A DNA stretch of 64,000 nt from Pyricularia pennisetigena (Eukaryota > Ascomycota > Sordariomycetes > Magnaporthales > Pyriculariaceae), in the NCBI RefSeq assembly GCF_004337985.1, contig NW_021940918.1:3875285-3939284 (forward strand). Direction: 5' to 3'. Below the pieces are notes generated by a model that did not search any database, was not told where the DNA came from, and was given only the letters and a program-made list of their open reading frames with translations. Below, piece after piece: positions 1 through 12,000 of the stretch; the first letter of the stretch is position 1, and each line of letters starts with the position of its first letter. A program made the translations under genes and the position numbers.

Positions 1-3000
1 TGCATGAGGGACCCGGTAGGTCCCACATGCGCCCGGCGATATGATCCTGAACATGGCTGGCTTCTCGAAAGCTGGCCCCGGTAGATGGCAAAGACATGAT
101 GACGGGCTGTGAAATGAGGTCCATCTCAATGTCGCAGGGCTGATGGACCCCATGAGGAAGTCATAAGTGGGACGAGTCATCAAAAGTGACTGCACAGCCT
201 TTGAAGACCAGGGTGCTTTGTGCCCAAAAGAGACTAGCGTCGGCAACAACACGACCAGGAGCTGCCAGGCACCTGGGCAAAGCTGACTCCAGCTTAGGCT
301 GCACGTACAGTACAGCTGTCCATTGACTCGCCTAAAATTGGCAGGATAGGTAATTACCGGAAAAACACAAACAAAAGGACGAGAAAACCTTACGTGACGA
401 CGTGTGTTTGATAGTGGAGCCACAAAGAAAATCCAACTTGGACGGCTGACAAAAATCCACGCAATTCGACTCTTCCGACGCTGTGGTTCGCAAGCGAAAA
501 ATCTCGGGTCCGATTAAACTTCCGAGATTTTTGTTTGTCCAAGGTGGAAATGAGGAGGCGCTCAATTGTCTTGTTTTTGACTTATTCGAGTAACGAATGC
601 GTGTGTCTCGGCGGGTGAAAGTTCGTGCAGGGGGGATAACAAGCGAAAGAATAAAAGAAAAGAGCTGAGCAATATTGATAGGGAGGGAGGAATGGGCCCA
701 GGGAAGAAAAGTCCTTGTTGTTTTTTTGATAGGAGGAAAACACTCTAGACTCACAAATGAAAGGTATAGAGTGTTGCAGTTGGATCCATCATATTTTGGA
801 TGATTTCGACGAGATCAACTCGCCGCACCTGGCCGTCGAGGCGAGAAAGGACTTAATGGCGTCGGAGGACTGCGGTGGAGGGCACCCTTTTTAAGATATG
901 TGCAAGCGCGCCTTTCCCTCTGGTTGCGTTCACCCGAAGCCAGTGTTCCGAATACCGCTTTTGGAATAACAAAAAAAAAAAGAGTACCCCAGATCGGAAG
1001 ACTGCAGCTTCATGCAGACGAGATCCGTTGTGCCGCTCACACAAATTAATGGACGAAAATGAAAGGGGGCTGCAGATGGACCAATCGAGAGGCCGGTCCG
1101 CTCGTCAACAAGCGCCGGGAAAAAAAGAGTGGTCGATGGACGCCGATGTCCAAGACTGGATCTACCTTCGGAGACGGCGAGATGGGAGCGAAAGAGGAAG
1201 CAAGCGCGAACAGGGGTCGATGAGTGGCCAGCGCTTAGAGTACTCTCCGACGCAACCCAGCAAGGATTGTTTTGTGTTAGGTGGCCAACGAGAGAGCGGG
1301 AAGTCTAGAGTAGAAGCAACCTGGAGCTGGGCCACTGCAACATCGACCACGAAACAGAAAGCTTCCGAAAAAAGAAAAAGAGCGAAGAAGAAAACCCCCA
1401 AAGAATGTCGGTCAAGCGGTGGGAGCCGTTCGCGGGCGAGCTACTGCAGTACCACAGAGACGGGATTCGAGGCTGAATAAAGGAACGGCTTGAAACATGC
1501 GGCCTTGCCGTGCGGTGAGGAAATGGAATACCGGAGTACTGTTGTGTTTAAAGCGTATATAAAAAAAATAAGAAAAAAATAACAGTAAAATGAAAATAAA
1601 GGATTCAATCCAGTTGAGTACTCGAAATTTACAAAACCAACAAACACTCATAATGACGTTCCAGTGACGAGCAGCACCAAATTATATGTATTCCTACCAA
1701 AAAGGCGCCAATCCCCCTGAATCCACCAGCTCCAGGAATCGGTTTGTTCCTCAAACCGCTTGAGGCCATGAATAGCTTCAAAAGATCAAAATGACCAGCA
1801 TTTGGCTCCCAGGAAAAAAGGTGGCGCGGGCAAACAATCGACACAGGGGGACATTCTCGGCACGGTGCTGTCGTTCATGCTGTTGCGAAACCAGTCCCCT
1901 TAGCAATCTCCGCCTAATGGCGACCCGGTTTAGAATACATAGTCCAAGCTTGCGGGTTTAGACGACGTGTGAGGTTTATTGCGACTGATGGCATATTCTA
2001 TCGCCATTCGAGCAAAATCTCTCTATTTTAGCCCATCGCGTTTGCATAAATCCTCCTTTGGGGGGGCAAACTTGAATACTTGAATTTACCCTGAAGACAT
2101 GAAAACAAAAAAAAAAAAAAAAGGTTTGGACGGCGTTGTTGGTGGCTTTTGCCGGCCCCCCGAAACAGCGTCCCCCACCCCCCCAAAAATGGGTGCTACT
2201 TTGCATGCGGCCTACCAAAAAAGGACGGGATGGCCAAGCAAGGGCAAATCGAATGGACCCAATGGGAAGCCGGACAACCGCGGGACAACCACGGTTTTGG
2301 TTCCCGCCCTGGCCGAGCTTTTCGCCTACAACTAGACGATTGGATTGGCTGGTCGCTTGCATCCAGCTAGCCGCGTAGCATTGATCGACTTGTCTCAGCT
2401 TTTGGACCCTTGTAGGTCCATCACGGAGACCCTGGTCGCCTTCTTTTTCTGGCGACGCAAAAATGCAACCAAAGAAAGGATGACAAAGTCCTTTTGTTTC
2501 GTTTCATCCCAACACAAGTAAGTAGCACGTGATGACTAATCCATCCGGCAATCAATTTGAAGTAAAGTAACACAAAGTGATTACGACGTGGTACAACCAA
2601 GTCAGTCATCCAGTCCCATTCCATCCTGGTTGGGATGTTGGTTAACTGACTCAGTTAAATCCGTTCCTGACCGACCGACCGGCCGGCCGACAGCCAACAA
2701 ACATTCAGCCAACTAGATGCTCTCAACAGGTTCCCCGTGCGACGTGTCAAAGGCCAGTCAGCCCCAAGAGAACCACGCGGTGTATCCCTTGCGTTCTTAG
2801 TGGCGCTAGTTTGACAATTCACACGTACAGACGCCATTCCCGTCCGTTGGATGAGCTTGGGGGCCATCCTTGTCATGGTGGCTTTCCCGTCTGCCGCTTT
2901 ATTGTCTTTCTTCCCTATGTTCCTCGCTTACTTACTTCCCATCATGGTTTCTTTTTATACGGTTACTGGCTTTCTTTGTGCGTTGATGGGGAAGATAACA

Positions 3001-4096
3001 TGAAGTTCGTGAAAAGAAAGTTAAACATTTAGTTCTAAGTTTGTTCTAGCGCTAGAAAACCAACAAACACATCCGGGGTTGCCGGCCATTTTATGCACGC
3101 AGGGTTCTCCATGCAGTGTGATTGTACTGACAGATGAGAGTCACATTTTTCTATTTTGTTTTTTTTTTTCTTCTTTTTTTATTACATTGCGCACAAAGGC
3201 AACTCGGCCGTCCCTAGCAACGTAGTCCCTTGAAACTGCATCTCTAGCACATCGACCGTGTTCATCATACTGGCAAGCCACAACATCTTGATGCGCCACC
3301 ATGCAACCAACGTTGGCTTTTGCCAATCGCGTCCTTTTTTTGGCCCCTTCCCCTCTTCTCGAAAAGCTACCATTGTTTTTAGCCACTCAGCTGCAGCCCT
3401 AAAACGTTCCCAGACAGCAATCTGGATCAGCCTGTTTTTAACGCATGAACAAAACAAATGTAGGAGTATCCGCATGCTCGCTCCGTGCTCTAAGTGCTTG
3501 CTAGCGGCTTTTCTCTCCGCGTATTTTTGGCATTAAGGTCCCTATGTCCTGGCAGCAAAAGTAGATTGAGTGCTTGAGAGTATTATGATTAATATATTTC
3601 GAAACAGTGCCATTGCCTGTTAGAATAATCCCGTGAATTGGATTTTAAATCCGGGCCTGATCCAGCTAGCGATTGCGAATTTCCCAAAGAGTGAGAGGCG
3701 TCTTGTCCCGGGTACACATTCCGCATCTCCTTTCGCTCAAATCATCATACAAGCCGAACACTCCTTCGGCCGATCCCTGAGTTTCCGTCTATGTGTACCA
3801 TTACCAATACTCCACCAATAGTGTAAACGATTAAGAACTCCCAAACCTATCAAAAATGAGATCGAAACGCCCCTAATGCCCATAAGATATATCTGTTAAA
3901 GACCAAGCCTAGCCGAGGTCGCGGTAGATCCAAGTTACCCACATCCACACTCCACTTCAACCCAAGTCTTGTACGGTGGGAATAAATCAGAAACAATGGC
4001 CGGGACAAAGCCATTGGGAAGAATAAAAATAACAAATGGAATATAGAGGACAGTGAATTCAAAAGACCAAGGGTATCAAGCTTAGGCTTTCGACCT
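1..4096. other. Gene-free 4.1 kb at left edge
   Basis: I find no protein I can recognise on either strand here. The longer open frames (332-754 minus, 875-1480 plus, 1976-2362 minus, 3182-3475 minus) have low-complexity or composition-driven translations, and the one at 875 opens with GTG rather than ATG. Short A/T runs occur at about 969-982 and 2105-2122. A near-perfect hairpin lies at 2-30. The region may be the flank, promoter or UTR of a gene outside the window. Confidence 0.5.
2..30. repeat. Hairpin, 12-bp arms
   Basis: Positions 2-13 (GCATGAGGGACC) pair with 19-30 (GGTCCCACATGC) with one mismatch and a 5-nt loop. It sits at the edge of the window, so its context cannot be judged. Its core GGGACC/GGTCCC resembles the GGACCCC/GGGGTCC core of the inverted repeats near 55.1 and 56.1 kb, but this is a short motif and may be chance. 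Confidence 0.5.
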
Positions 4097-5354
4097 CTAC
4101 TTCGCCTTGGCAGAGGCAGTCTTGGCCGCCTTGTTAGCAGCGGCGTTCTTGGCCCTCTCGTACTTGTCTGTGACATCACCCTTGTACATCGTGTTCAGCC
4201 ACCTATCCCAGATGGTGAAGAAAGGCTGTGAGAAGTTGGTTTTGATACCCCAACTCTGGTGGTGAATGTCATGATAGGCGGCGTTGTTGCTCGTGATCCT
4301 CTGCAGCGGATCCCAGGGCAATTTGTAGCCACAATGGTCATCTACCGTCTTGATAGTGCTGAAGCAGAAGAACATCATACCCATCCGTGGGCTCATTGTA
4401 GACAGCTTGTAGGAGAGGCCAGCTCCTACGGTGTCCAACAAAAAGCCCTCGATCGGGTGGTTATACAGGGCACCGTACGCGTAAGGTACGTAGAGTCGGT
4501 GGTGGCGAGAGTGCCAATTGGCTGTGAGAGAAAGCGGTTAGTTGCAATTTAAAAGACGGCTATATGACGATGACATCGGCACGACTCGTCAAGCGTTCAA
4601 GCTCCATGACATCGGGTCGAGGCTGGGATCAGAGCTGCTACTCACTGTACATCCACTTGTTCACATGCATAAGACGATGCCAGAAGTACTGCCATGTGTC
4701 GAGGAACGCGACCGCAAACCAGAATTGAAGCGCTGGAAGCATGAACCAATATATCGCCTTGGCGAGGCCCAACTCCCATGCCGCAAAAGCAGCGTCTGTT
4801 GTGGCTCCGGCAACGAATTCATTCGACATGGCGGGGTAGTGACCACCGGCGAGCGCACCGGCAAGCCAGGTGTGGCCAGTAGAGGCCATGTTCTTGGAAA
4901 GGGCGGCGGCGTTGAGGCCCAAGACGCCAAGTATCGTCGGAAGAGCGCGCTGAGCCAGGCGAATGCGCGTAGCCCACACCGCAACGGCATAATCCTCGCC
5001 GCCAACCATTTGAGGCTCGTCAGTGGCGGACAGGACTGCCGCCGTTATGGTCTGAATGACTTGTTGGATGAGGACATCGCGGAGAACCTCGCTGCGGGTG
5101 GCGTGGTTTCGAGAAGTGATCTCGTCGGGGGTATGAAGACGGTACTGAGGAAACAGGTCGTAGACGTCGATTAGATGGAAGAAGAGCGACAGCATCCAGT
5201 ATGCGACATGCGGAAGAATGATGGGAAGCCAAAAGTCGGAGATGAATGGCAACAGATCGGGTAGCGGCGAGAGGCTGTAGCTAGGAAGGGGTGGCAAATC
5301 AGACATGACGGTCGAGTTCGCCATGGCGGTGATGTTGCCGACGGAATTGACCAT
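4097..5354 (-). CDS. SUR2: Sphinganine C4-hydroxylase (fatty acid hydroxylase superfamily)
   Basis: This is a membrane di-iron hydroxylase of the endoplasmic reticulum. By family it converts dihydrosphingosine/dihydroceramide to phytosphingosine forms in sphingolipid synthesis. Exons are 5354-4646 and 4521-4097; the intron 4645-4522 has GTGAGT..CACAG ends. The product is 377 aa against about 350 in yeast Sur2. The three histidine boxes are visible: HRLMH (residues 226-230), HSRHH (240-244, completed across the splice junction) and HDIHH (320-324). Hydrophobic segments precede the first box. An Ala/Lys-rich tail replaces a clear ER-retrieval signal. The start is uncertain: ATG at 5354 has G at -3 and +4, while the in-frame ATG at 5324 (CACCGCCATGG) has an even better context and would give 367 aa. 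It is divergent from the TCTP gene across about 1 kb. Confidence 0.93.
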
Positions 5355-6361
5355 CACCGAGAGATTTCGGGCTGTATAGACAACAATCTCTATCAATCAA
5401 ATGCTGGTCGAAAATTGAGAGGCGTAGGCCGAACTCCGGATCGGTCGGGTGGGAGCTGTACAACCGAATTGAAGTTGATGAAGGAGACAATTGAGCTAGA
5501 AATCCGACAACGAAGTCGGTGATGTTGATTCGGATCAGATAAGAACAAATGGGTTACACCAAAGGCAAAAGAGAGACACGAAGAGAGGTCAAAAGAAGAT
5601 TAAATTGGCCGACTTCGTGACGGTCCAGAAAAAAGTCGCCTCCTCGGTCGGATGTTATGGTGTGGAGATCAAATTGCTGTTGATGACTGATGCTATTAGG
5701 CGTAGTGCTGCCGATCACCGATCAGGCGTGTGGCCACAGACTACGCTCCAGTTTGCTCAATTTCGCTTGAAATAATGGTCCGGCACTTCCGTAAAGTCGT
5801 TCCATTAACGAACAACTTCTCCCGGGTCTTTGCGTTAAGAGTGTTGGATCGTATGCTGCCGTGAATGTTAATTCCAATGGGCTGATCAGAGATTTTTTTC
5901 CGTCTCCATCAATTATTTCCTTCATTTCAAGGCTTCCATGCAATGCACGTTAGTGACCTGAATTTAATGTTTTCGTCATCTGCCTCCACACCAAGGGGCG
6001 GATTGGCTTGACACCCTTACTTTACCGTGAACAGACGCGGTAAACCCTGTCGCAAGCTGTTCAGTGTTTACACCAGCACACGTGATATGTCATGCTATGC
6101 TGAACTCGTAGAAATTCGCCTTCCCCTCAGACCCCCTTTCCGCGTCACCTCTTTCGGGTTAGTCTAATTCTTGGTCTGTAGCAATAGGTGGCGGGGCACT
6201 CCGTCTTTTTTTCCTTCCCAGAGGGTTTTACTTAACCCCGCCTTGCGCAGACTTTGTCCATCACAGCTTTAATCTTTTTAAGACTACTCTGTCGCATCAA
6301 AGATCAATTGCTTCCACAGCCACGCCTCTGTCTATTATCGCCACTAGTAAATACCGCCAAG
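5355..6361. promoter_or_regulatory. Divergent spacer between SUR2 and TCTP
   Basis: This 1 kb spacer must carry the promoters and leaders of both SUR2 (minus) and TCTP (plus). The 120 nt before the TCTP start are pyrimidine-rich, as usual for strongly expressed fungal genes. A CTATACAG string at about 5371-5378 on the minus strand could be the acceptor of a 5'-UTR intron in SUR2. I see no coding sequence. Confidence 0.45.
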
Positions 6362-7432
6362 ATGATTATCTACAAGGTTAGTAGGGTGGTTTTTACACAA
6401 GCGCCTGTCGCGTCGCTAACTGACCTCGTTGATTTATAGGATGTTGTGACCGGAAGCGAGATGTTCTCGGACGCTTACGACCCTAAGCTTATTGATGATG
6501 TCGTTTACGAGGTCGACTGCACAATGATCACTATCGACGCCGTCAACGTTGGTGTGTGAAACCGGAGGCCTCCATGAGCAGTGACGCAAGAACTATTGCG
6601 ATCCTCGCCACCAGATGAGCATGGGACTGACACGGCTTGCTGCCATACTAGACACTGGCGCCAATGCCTCAGCTGAGGAAGCCGAGGAGGCTCTCGAGGA
6701 CGGCCCCACCAAGGTCAACAACATCATCCACTCATTCCGCCTCCAGAGCTCCAGCTTCGACAAGAAGAGCTACATGACCCACCTCAAGGGTGAGAGATAC
6801 CGGCCCATACCATATATATACACCTACATCGAAGGAAATGGCGAGCCGACCAGTTGTTAGTTACAACATACTAACAGCGTACTTTGCTCCGATATATTAG
6901 GATTCTTCAAGGCTATCAAGAAGCACAAGCAGGAAAATGGTGCCTCTGAAGAGGAGATTAAGGCCTTCGAGGATAAGGCCACCAAATTCGTCAAGAACAA
7001 GCTTCTTCCCAACATGAAGGACTTCGAGTTCTACATTGGAGAGCATTTCGACCCCGATGGAATGTGAGTAGATATGCAACCCGAACCTACTGTTGATTCT
7101 TGCCTGGGTAATACTAACAAAATCAAATTTATAGGGTTGCTCTGGTACGTTTTCCATTGAATTCGCGATGTGCCGTATAATACTTGAATGGCTCTGGATT
7201 GTCTCGAGAATCCAACACGCCGGAATCTTCCAAACAAACAAGGGTAGAAACATTCATGATAGATGATGCTAACATTCGACTCCGTTACTTGCACAGCTCA
7301 ACTACAGGGAAGATGTACGTACTCTCGAGACCCCGAAAACAGCAGGAGCAGTGCTAATATTAGACTTGTTTGTAGGGTATCACGCCGTTTTTCACGTTCT
7401 GGAAGGACGGTCTTACTGAGATGAAGTGCTAA
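6362..7432 (+). CDS. TMA19: Translationally controlled tumour protein (TCTP/Tma19)
   Basis: TCTP is a small, abundant cytoplasmic, ribosome-associated protein linked to growth and stress responses. Seven exons join in frame to a 170-aa product, the usual family length: 6362-6376, 6440-6551, 6652-6789, 6901-7063, 7135-7144, 7297-7314 and 7376-7432. Family hallmarks are GANASAEE (residues 45-52) and FYIGEHFDPDGM, ending at M143, followed by the conserved VALLNYREDG block and an FFTFWKDGL tail. Exons 5 and 6 are micro-exons of 10 and 18 nt, together encoding VAL and LNYRED; leaving them out breaks the conserved block. Introns carry clear branch sites such as CTAAC at about 6871 and 7123. Exon 1 encodes only five residues. 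Confidence 0.95.
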
Positions 7433-8127
7433 ACGCTGCGCTACAGAAGGCAGGGCATTAACGGGAAAATCCATCACATGGAGTCTCTGGGCATCTGACG
7501 GCAGATGGAATTGCGATTATAAGCAGCCTTGGGGATGTTTGAAATGGAGAGTTATCTGATCAGGCGTTGCCTGTTGCCAATAAATACACAGCGGATGAAC
7601 GTAATGAAAAGCCCAAACATTGAGTCCATTTGAGACTGATGTCGATAAGGTTGCCGGTTTCGTATTGAAGATTTGTTGAAGAAAGAGTGATTAAATGCCC
7701 AAACTGTCCCTAACAGTACTAGTGAAGCTGGTCAATGTGCTGCTGAAGCAAGTCTTGCAACATAATCCTGATCATTGGCTTGGAAATTCCTCTATGGATG
7801 ACCACTTGCTGAGTCCAGATCCTTGTTATCCATCATTTCTCGTGATATCTGAGTATTTAACTATTCAAGTTCAAACAGCCTCTCATCTAACAACGCGCTA
7901 AGATGACAAGATGCGGGTTGCCCAGTTGAGAGAATTGTCTACTATGGACCTAATGGACGGAGCACGGGGGTCGTGATGGCGATCACTAAGCCTGGTCATG
8001 GCTTGGATTTGCCGGCTAGGGTTCATGACCGCCTGAGCGTTACAGCACCAGTGATGAAAGTTGCGCTGCGACCCATTCGCCGGCCTGACATGATGATTTC
8101 CAACTAGCATGTAATTGGTCTCCTTGT
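7433..8127. other. Convergent 3' spacer
   Basis: This 695 bp separates the 3' ends of the TCTP gene and the proline-rich gene. It presumably holds both 3' UTRs; AATAAA-like strings occur (for example at about 7580). No coding sequence or RNA gene is recognised. Confidence 0.4.
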
Positions 8128-9494
8128 TCAAAAAGTAGGTCGGGTCGACATTGGTATGGGAGGCGGCACATCTGCATTCCCGCCAGAAGAAGCTGCAGCA
8201 GCTGTAACTGCCGGCTTCTTTTTCGGCGGAGGCGGCGGAGGGGGCTTCTTCTTGGCCAGCAAGCCCGCCGCCATGCTGGCCGTCGACGCAATGCTGCTCG
8301 CACCACCGGGAGAGCCCGTCGCCTGCGCACCGCCGCCGGGCTGCTGTGGTTGGTGCTGTTGGTGGTAGGAAGAGACCTTGTCCGCGATGCCGTACTTTTC
8401 GTTGAGGCCGTTGGCCGTCTTGAGCCCAGCGGCCACCTGCTCGCCGTGGCGCTGCCTAAAGTTGTTGGCGGTCGAGGCGGCGGCACGCGCGTCCGCCAGG
8501 GACACGGAGCTCGGGTCCTTGCGGAAGTTGCTGGCCGTCCTGAACGCCGCTTGCTTCTGGGCAAAGGTCGTGCCGCCGCCTGCGCTCGCTGGGCTCGGCG
8601 CGGCCGTGGCCGATGCCGGGTCGTTTGTTGAGAGTGCGGGTGATGATGACGATGTTGACAGCTTGCCGAATCGAGACGACAGCCCGCTTATCGACGAGGA
8701 GAGGCCCGAGCTGGGCCGGTCGGAAGGTGAGACAGTGGAACTGGTCTTGCCCGAGGAGCCGATGCCCAGCCCCGGCACGGATATCCCAGCCGCGCCGAGC
8801 CGGCTCACAGCCCCGCGGTTCATCACCCCTGCATCTGGGTCGGCCTCCTGTTGGGGAGCCGTGAGCGGCGGAGGCGGGCTGAAGTTGCCGTGCCGCGGTG
8901 GAAGCCTCGGAGGCAGCGATGGAGGACCCGAGGACGCAGGACTTGCCGCCCCATACCCGGCAGGCGGCGGGCTGGGCTGAGTCTGGCTCCGCCTCACCGG
9001 GGGAGCTGGCGGGTTGGGCCTGCGGGGTTGTGGTGACGGGATTGGGGCAGGCGCCTCCTCCTGTTGAGGCTGGGGAGTCGAGGATGTCGACGAGCGCGGG
9101 GCGAGGGGCGGCGGGGGTATTATGTTGGTCGTACGTTTCGGCGGCGGCGCGAACGAGGCCGGGTCTCTGAGCTGGGAGATCGGTGTAGCGCTGTGGCTGC
9201 TGGCGGCTCGCTCACCGTCATCCCTGCGGAAGACGCCAGTCTGGGAGAAAAATAAGACAGCATAGGAGGTTTAGGCCCTGGTTCTGATACATGACATGAC
9301 CAAACACACAGGCTTGAGAGCCGAGTCAGGTGGGTTCGGACATACCACCTGCTGCTTGAAAGTTGTGCCCTCTTTCTCCGGGTGCCAGCCCCTTTTGAAG
9401 ACGTCTGAGGCGGTGTGTGTCAGTTCTAATCTGCGATGGACAAGTGGGAAAACAATTACTCGCCTTTGACGCCCGCCATCCTGTCTGAGGACAT
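8128..9494 (-). CDS. Proline-rich adaptor-like protein, unassigned family
   Basis: The function is not assigned. Exons 9494-9464, 9404-9346 and 9240-8128 give a 400-aa protein. The N-terminus contains a GWHPEKEGTTFK stretch that looks conserved rather than random. The middle is a long Pro/Ser/Ala-rich disordered region with many PPP and PxxP motifs typical of SH3 ligands. Near the C-terminus is a probably helical, repeat-like block (TASNFRKDP...STANNFRQRHG...), then a run of prolines flanked by lysines and a PPPIP end. This layout suggests a cortical actin/endocytosis adaptor, which is inference. Intron 1 (9463-9405) begins GCGAGT instead of GT and is the only reading that keeps the conserved frame. 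The gene lies head-to-tail with the upstream metal transporter. Confidence 0.72.
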
Positions 9495-10264
9495 GGTGTC
9501 GGCTCCGGAGCTATAACAAAGTGAGTATTATGCTTTAATAAGACTGATAAAGCCCTATGGATGGCTCGGTAGGGGTAGGTAAAGTACTGCAGACAAGGTG
9601 ATAGTCAACTGAAAGGGGGGGATGTTGGGCCGGCGTGGAGAAGAAGAGAGCACATGTGCAAATAGCGCCGACTTTGCGGGTGACGTAAATCCCTGTCTGG
9701 CGGGGCCGCCCCTGCAAGGACCAGGGTCCGTTCGCGTCGATATCAGATGGTTCCGATCCGAAGGGTCTTTCTGAGCCCAAGTGAAAACAAAACATCCGAG
9801 CTTGAATTTCTATTTGGTCATTCCCTCCAATTGCTTGTTGTTCGGTAAAAGTTCATGTAACATAAAACTTTGGGAGGAAATCGAATTCCTGCTCACTGCA
9901 TGTATTCACAGCTTCCTGTCAATCAACTGCCGAGCTGCACAACAATACATGTAGCACTGTTCGCCTCAATCGAAACAGTTTAATTCAGTTTCACAATGAT
10001 TCAAATCGAAAATGTTCTTGTCTAGATGAGTCTAACAATCCCACATCTCGTGTTCTAAGCTTTCGCAATTTTCAAAACATACGAAAATGAGACAAAAGGA
10101 AAACTCCCGGTGAGCAGTCTAGGTATCAGTATAGTCCGAGTGAGTTGCTGAAACATCACCAACAACCACATAACGCCCGCCGTTCTTGCGCCGAAAACAA
10201 AAAGAATGCATGCAATGCGGCCCTCGAAATTAGACCGTGTATACTACCGCCCGGACCCCAATCC
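9495..10264. promoter_or_regulatory. Upstream region of proline-rich gene
   Basis: This 770 bp separates the start of the proline-rich gene from the stop of the upstream cation transporter on the same strand. It should contain the promoter of the first and the 3' UTR of the second. No further coding sequence is supported. Confidence 0.4.
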
Positions 10265-12000
10265 CTATTGCGTTTTGCGGTGACCGTTGCCTTTCCCGTT
10301 ACCATTGCCGTGACCGTTGTGGTCGTGGTCGTGGTGGTCGTGGTGATCATCATCCTCAATCTCTTCGGGAGCCGGCTCAACGTCCCCCGGGATGAACTCG
10401 TCAAACCTGCGCGCCTCCTCGCCATCCTGCTCCCTCGGCACGAACCGCACCCTTACCCTCCTGACGCCACGCACCTTGCCACCCACTTGTGTCCGGACGG
10501 CGTCCTCCACCACGCGACACTCCTCCACCGTCCAGGCCTTAGGCACCGCCAGCTCTATGTCGACGAGGTAATTTTGCCCAGACTTGACGCCCGTGACGCC
10601 GCGCAGCTCGACCTCATCGTGCCTGCAATCCTCGAGGGCCGAGAGGCTGCGCGCCACGTGCTTGCTGACCGTCTGCTTGACCTCGTCGTCGAGGCCGCGG
10701 TCCGCCAGCTCCTGGAACGCCGCCACAGTGTTGCTGAATCCGGCCCGGATCACGAGCAGCGAGATCAAAAGACCGCCCGTCGGGTCGAGCCACTCGGCGT
10801 TACGCCAAAAGTTGGCACCCAGGATCACGAGCAGCGTTACGATGCCCGTCAGGCTGTCGACTCGGTGGTGGACGGCGTTGGAGGCGAGAACGGAGGATTT
10901 GCGTTCGCGGGCGACTTTCATGGCTGTAGTGGGGGAGAGGTCAAGTCAGTCCATTTGATCTGGGTTGATAAAAATGGGTGCTGAGGACAAAATGGAGAGG
11001 GGATGGGTAAATTCGTCAGAGTGACGTCCAACTTACTAGCATGATAGAGCCATTCCTTGATGACCACCGTGCCGGCTGCCAACCAGGCGGCGTTCAAGCT
11101 AGGGGCGAGGTGCCCATGTCCGTGCCCGTGCCCGTGCCCGTGCGCCCCATGACTGTGTCCGTGATGGTGCCCGTGTGCCATGAACTCGGCAGCGGCCGCA
11201 GGATCAAGGAACAGGTGAGCGTATAACGTCCCCAGGCTGCTGTAGCACATGAACAGGCCGCCAATGAGCAGCATGCCTGACACGCCCAGCGATCCCAGGC
11301 TCTCAATCTTGCCGAACCCGGTCGGGAAGCGGTCCGTGGGCGGGCGGAGGCTCACGCTGACGGTCGCGAGCGTCAGGACGTCCGAGGCCAGGTCAGTCAT
11401 GCTGTGCCAGGCGTCGGCGACCATAGCCTGCGAGTTGAACATGTAGCCGCCCGCTCCCTTGGCAACGGCCATGCCCAGGTTTGAGAAGAGCCCGATGCGG
11501 GTGATACGCACGCCGGCGTCGTTCTTGTTGCGTGACGTAAGGTAGACATTGTCGCCGTGGTGGTGGTGGTGGTGGTGATGGTGCCCATGACCGTGACCGT
11601 GGCCCGAATGGCTGCGTGTTTGTTGCTGCGTCGCCATTGCGACAAGCTTGGTGTATAAAGTGGATGTTGACGTACGGCGACTCAGCGAGGTGGGAGACGG
11701 TGGCGGCAAAATTAGACTTCGAGAGGCCCTGGTGGTCGTAGTGGAGGGGGAATTGGAAGTGGCTGCGGCTGAAGAGGTCTGGTAGATCCGGCACTGGTGC
11801 TGGTGTACGTGTTGGTGGTTGTTGTGGCGGCGGTGGTCGGGACAGGGTGTTCTCAACAGCTTCGAATTGCTTGCGTCGCAGAGGCTGCGGATGCCGACTA
11901 AGCTGATTCTGCCGCGGAGGTGCCAATCAATAATTACCCGAGCCTTCAACCTCAGCGACAGCGAGGGCCCCGGATGATGTGCGCCGTGAAACGGAGGCAT
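10265..12000 (-). CDS. Cation diffusion facilitator, MMT-like
   Basis: The protein is a CDF-family divalent-metal/proton antiporter. The nearest described relatives I recognise are the yeast mitochondrial metal (iron) transporters Mmt1/Mmt2. Exons 12000-11037 and 10923-10265 (intron GTAAGT..CTACAG) give 540 aa. The CDF metal-site motifs are DAWHSMTD (residues 196-203) and NAVHHRVD (337-344), both HxxxD. Several transmembrane helices lie between about 165 and 385. The first ~120 residues are rich in Arg, Ser and Thr and low in acid, consistent with a mitochondrial presequence. Three His-rich stretches are notable: a run of nine His near 140-148, a (GH)n loop before the exon junction and an HDHHDHDH tail. 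The in-frame ATG at 11637 is a weaker alternative start. Confidence 0.88.

Noticed and set aside
875..1480. 201-codon plus-strand open frame
   Set aside because: It opens with GTG, is low complexity and Lys/Arg/Ser-rich, and has no recognisable family or splice context.
10145..10984. 279-codon plus-strand frame with a run of valines
   Set aside because: It is antisense to the His-rich tail of the CDF transporter; the Val run is the mirror of the HDH repeats.
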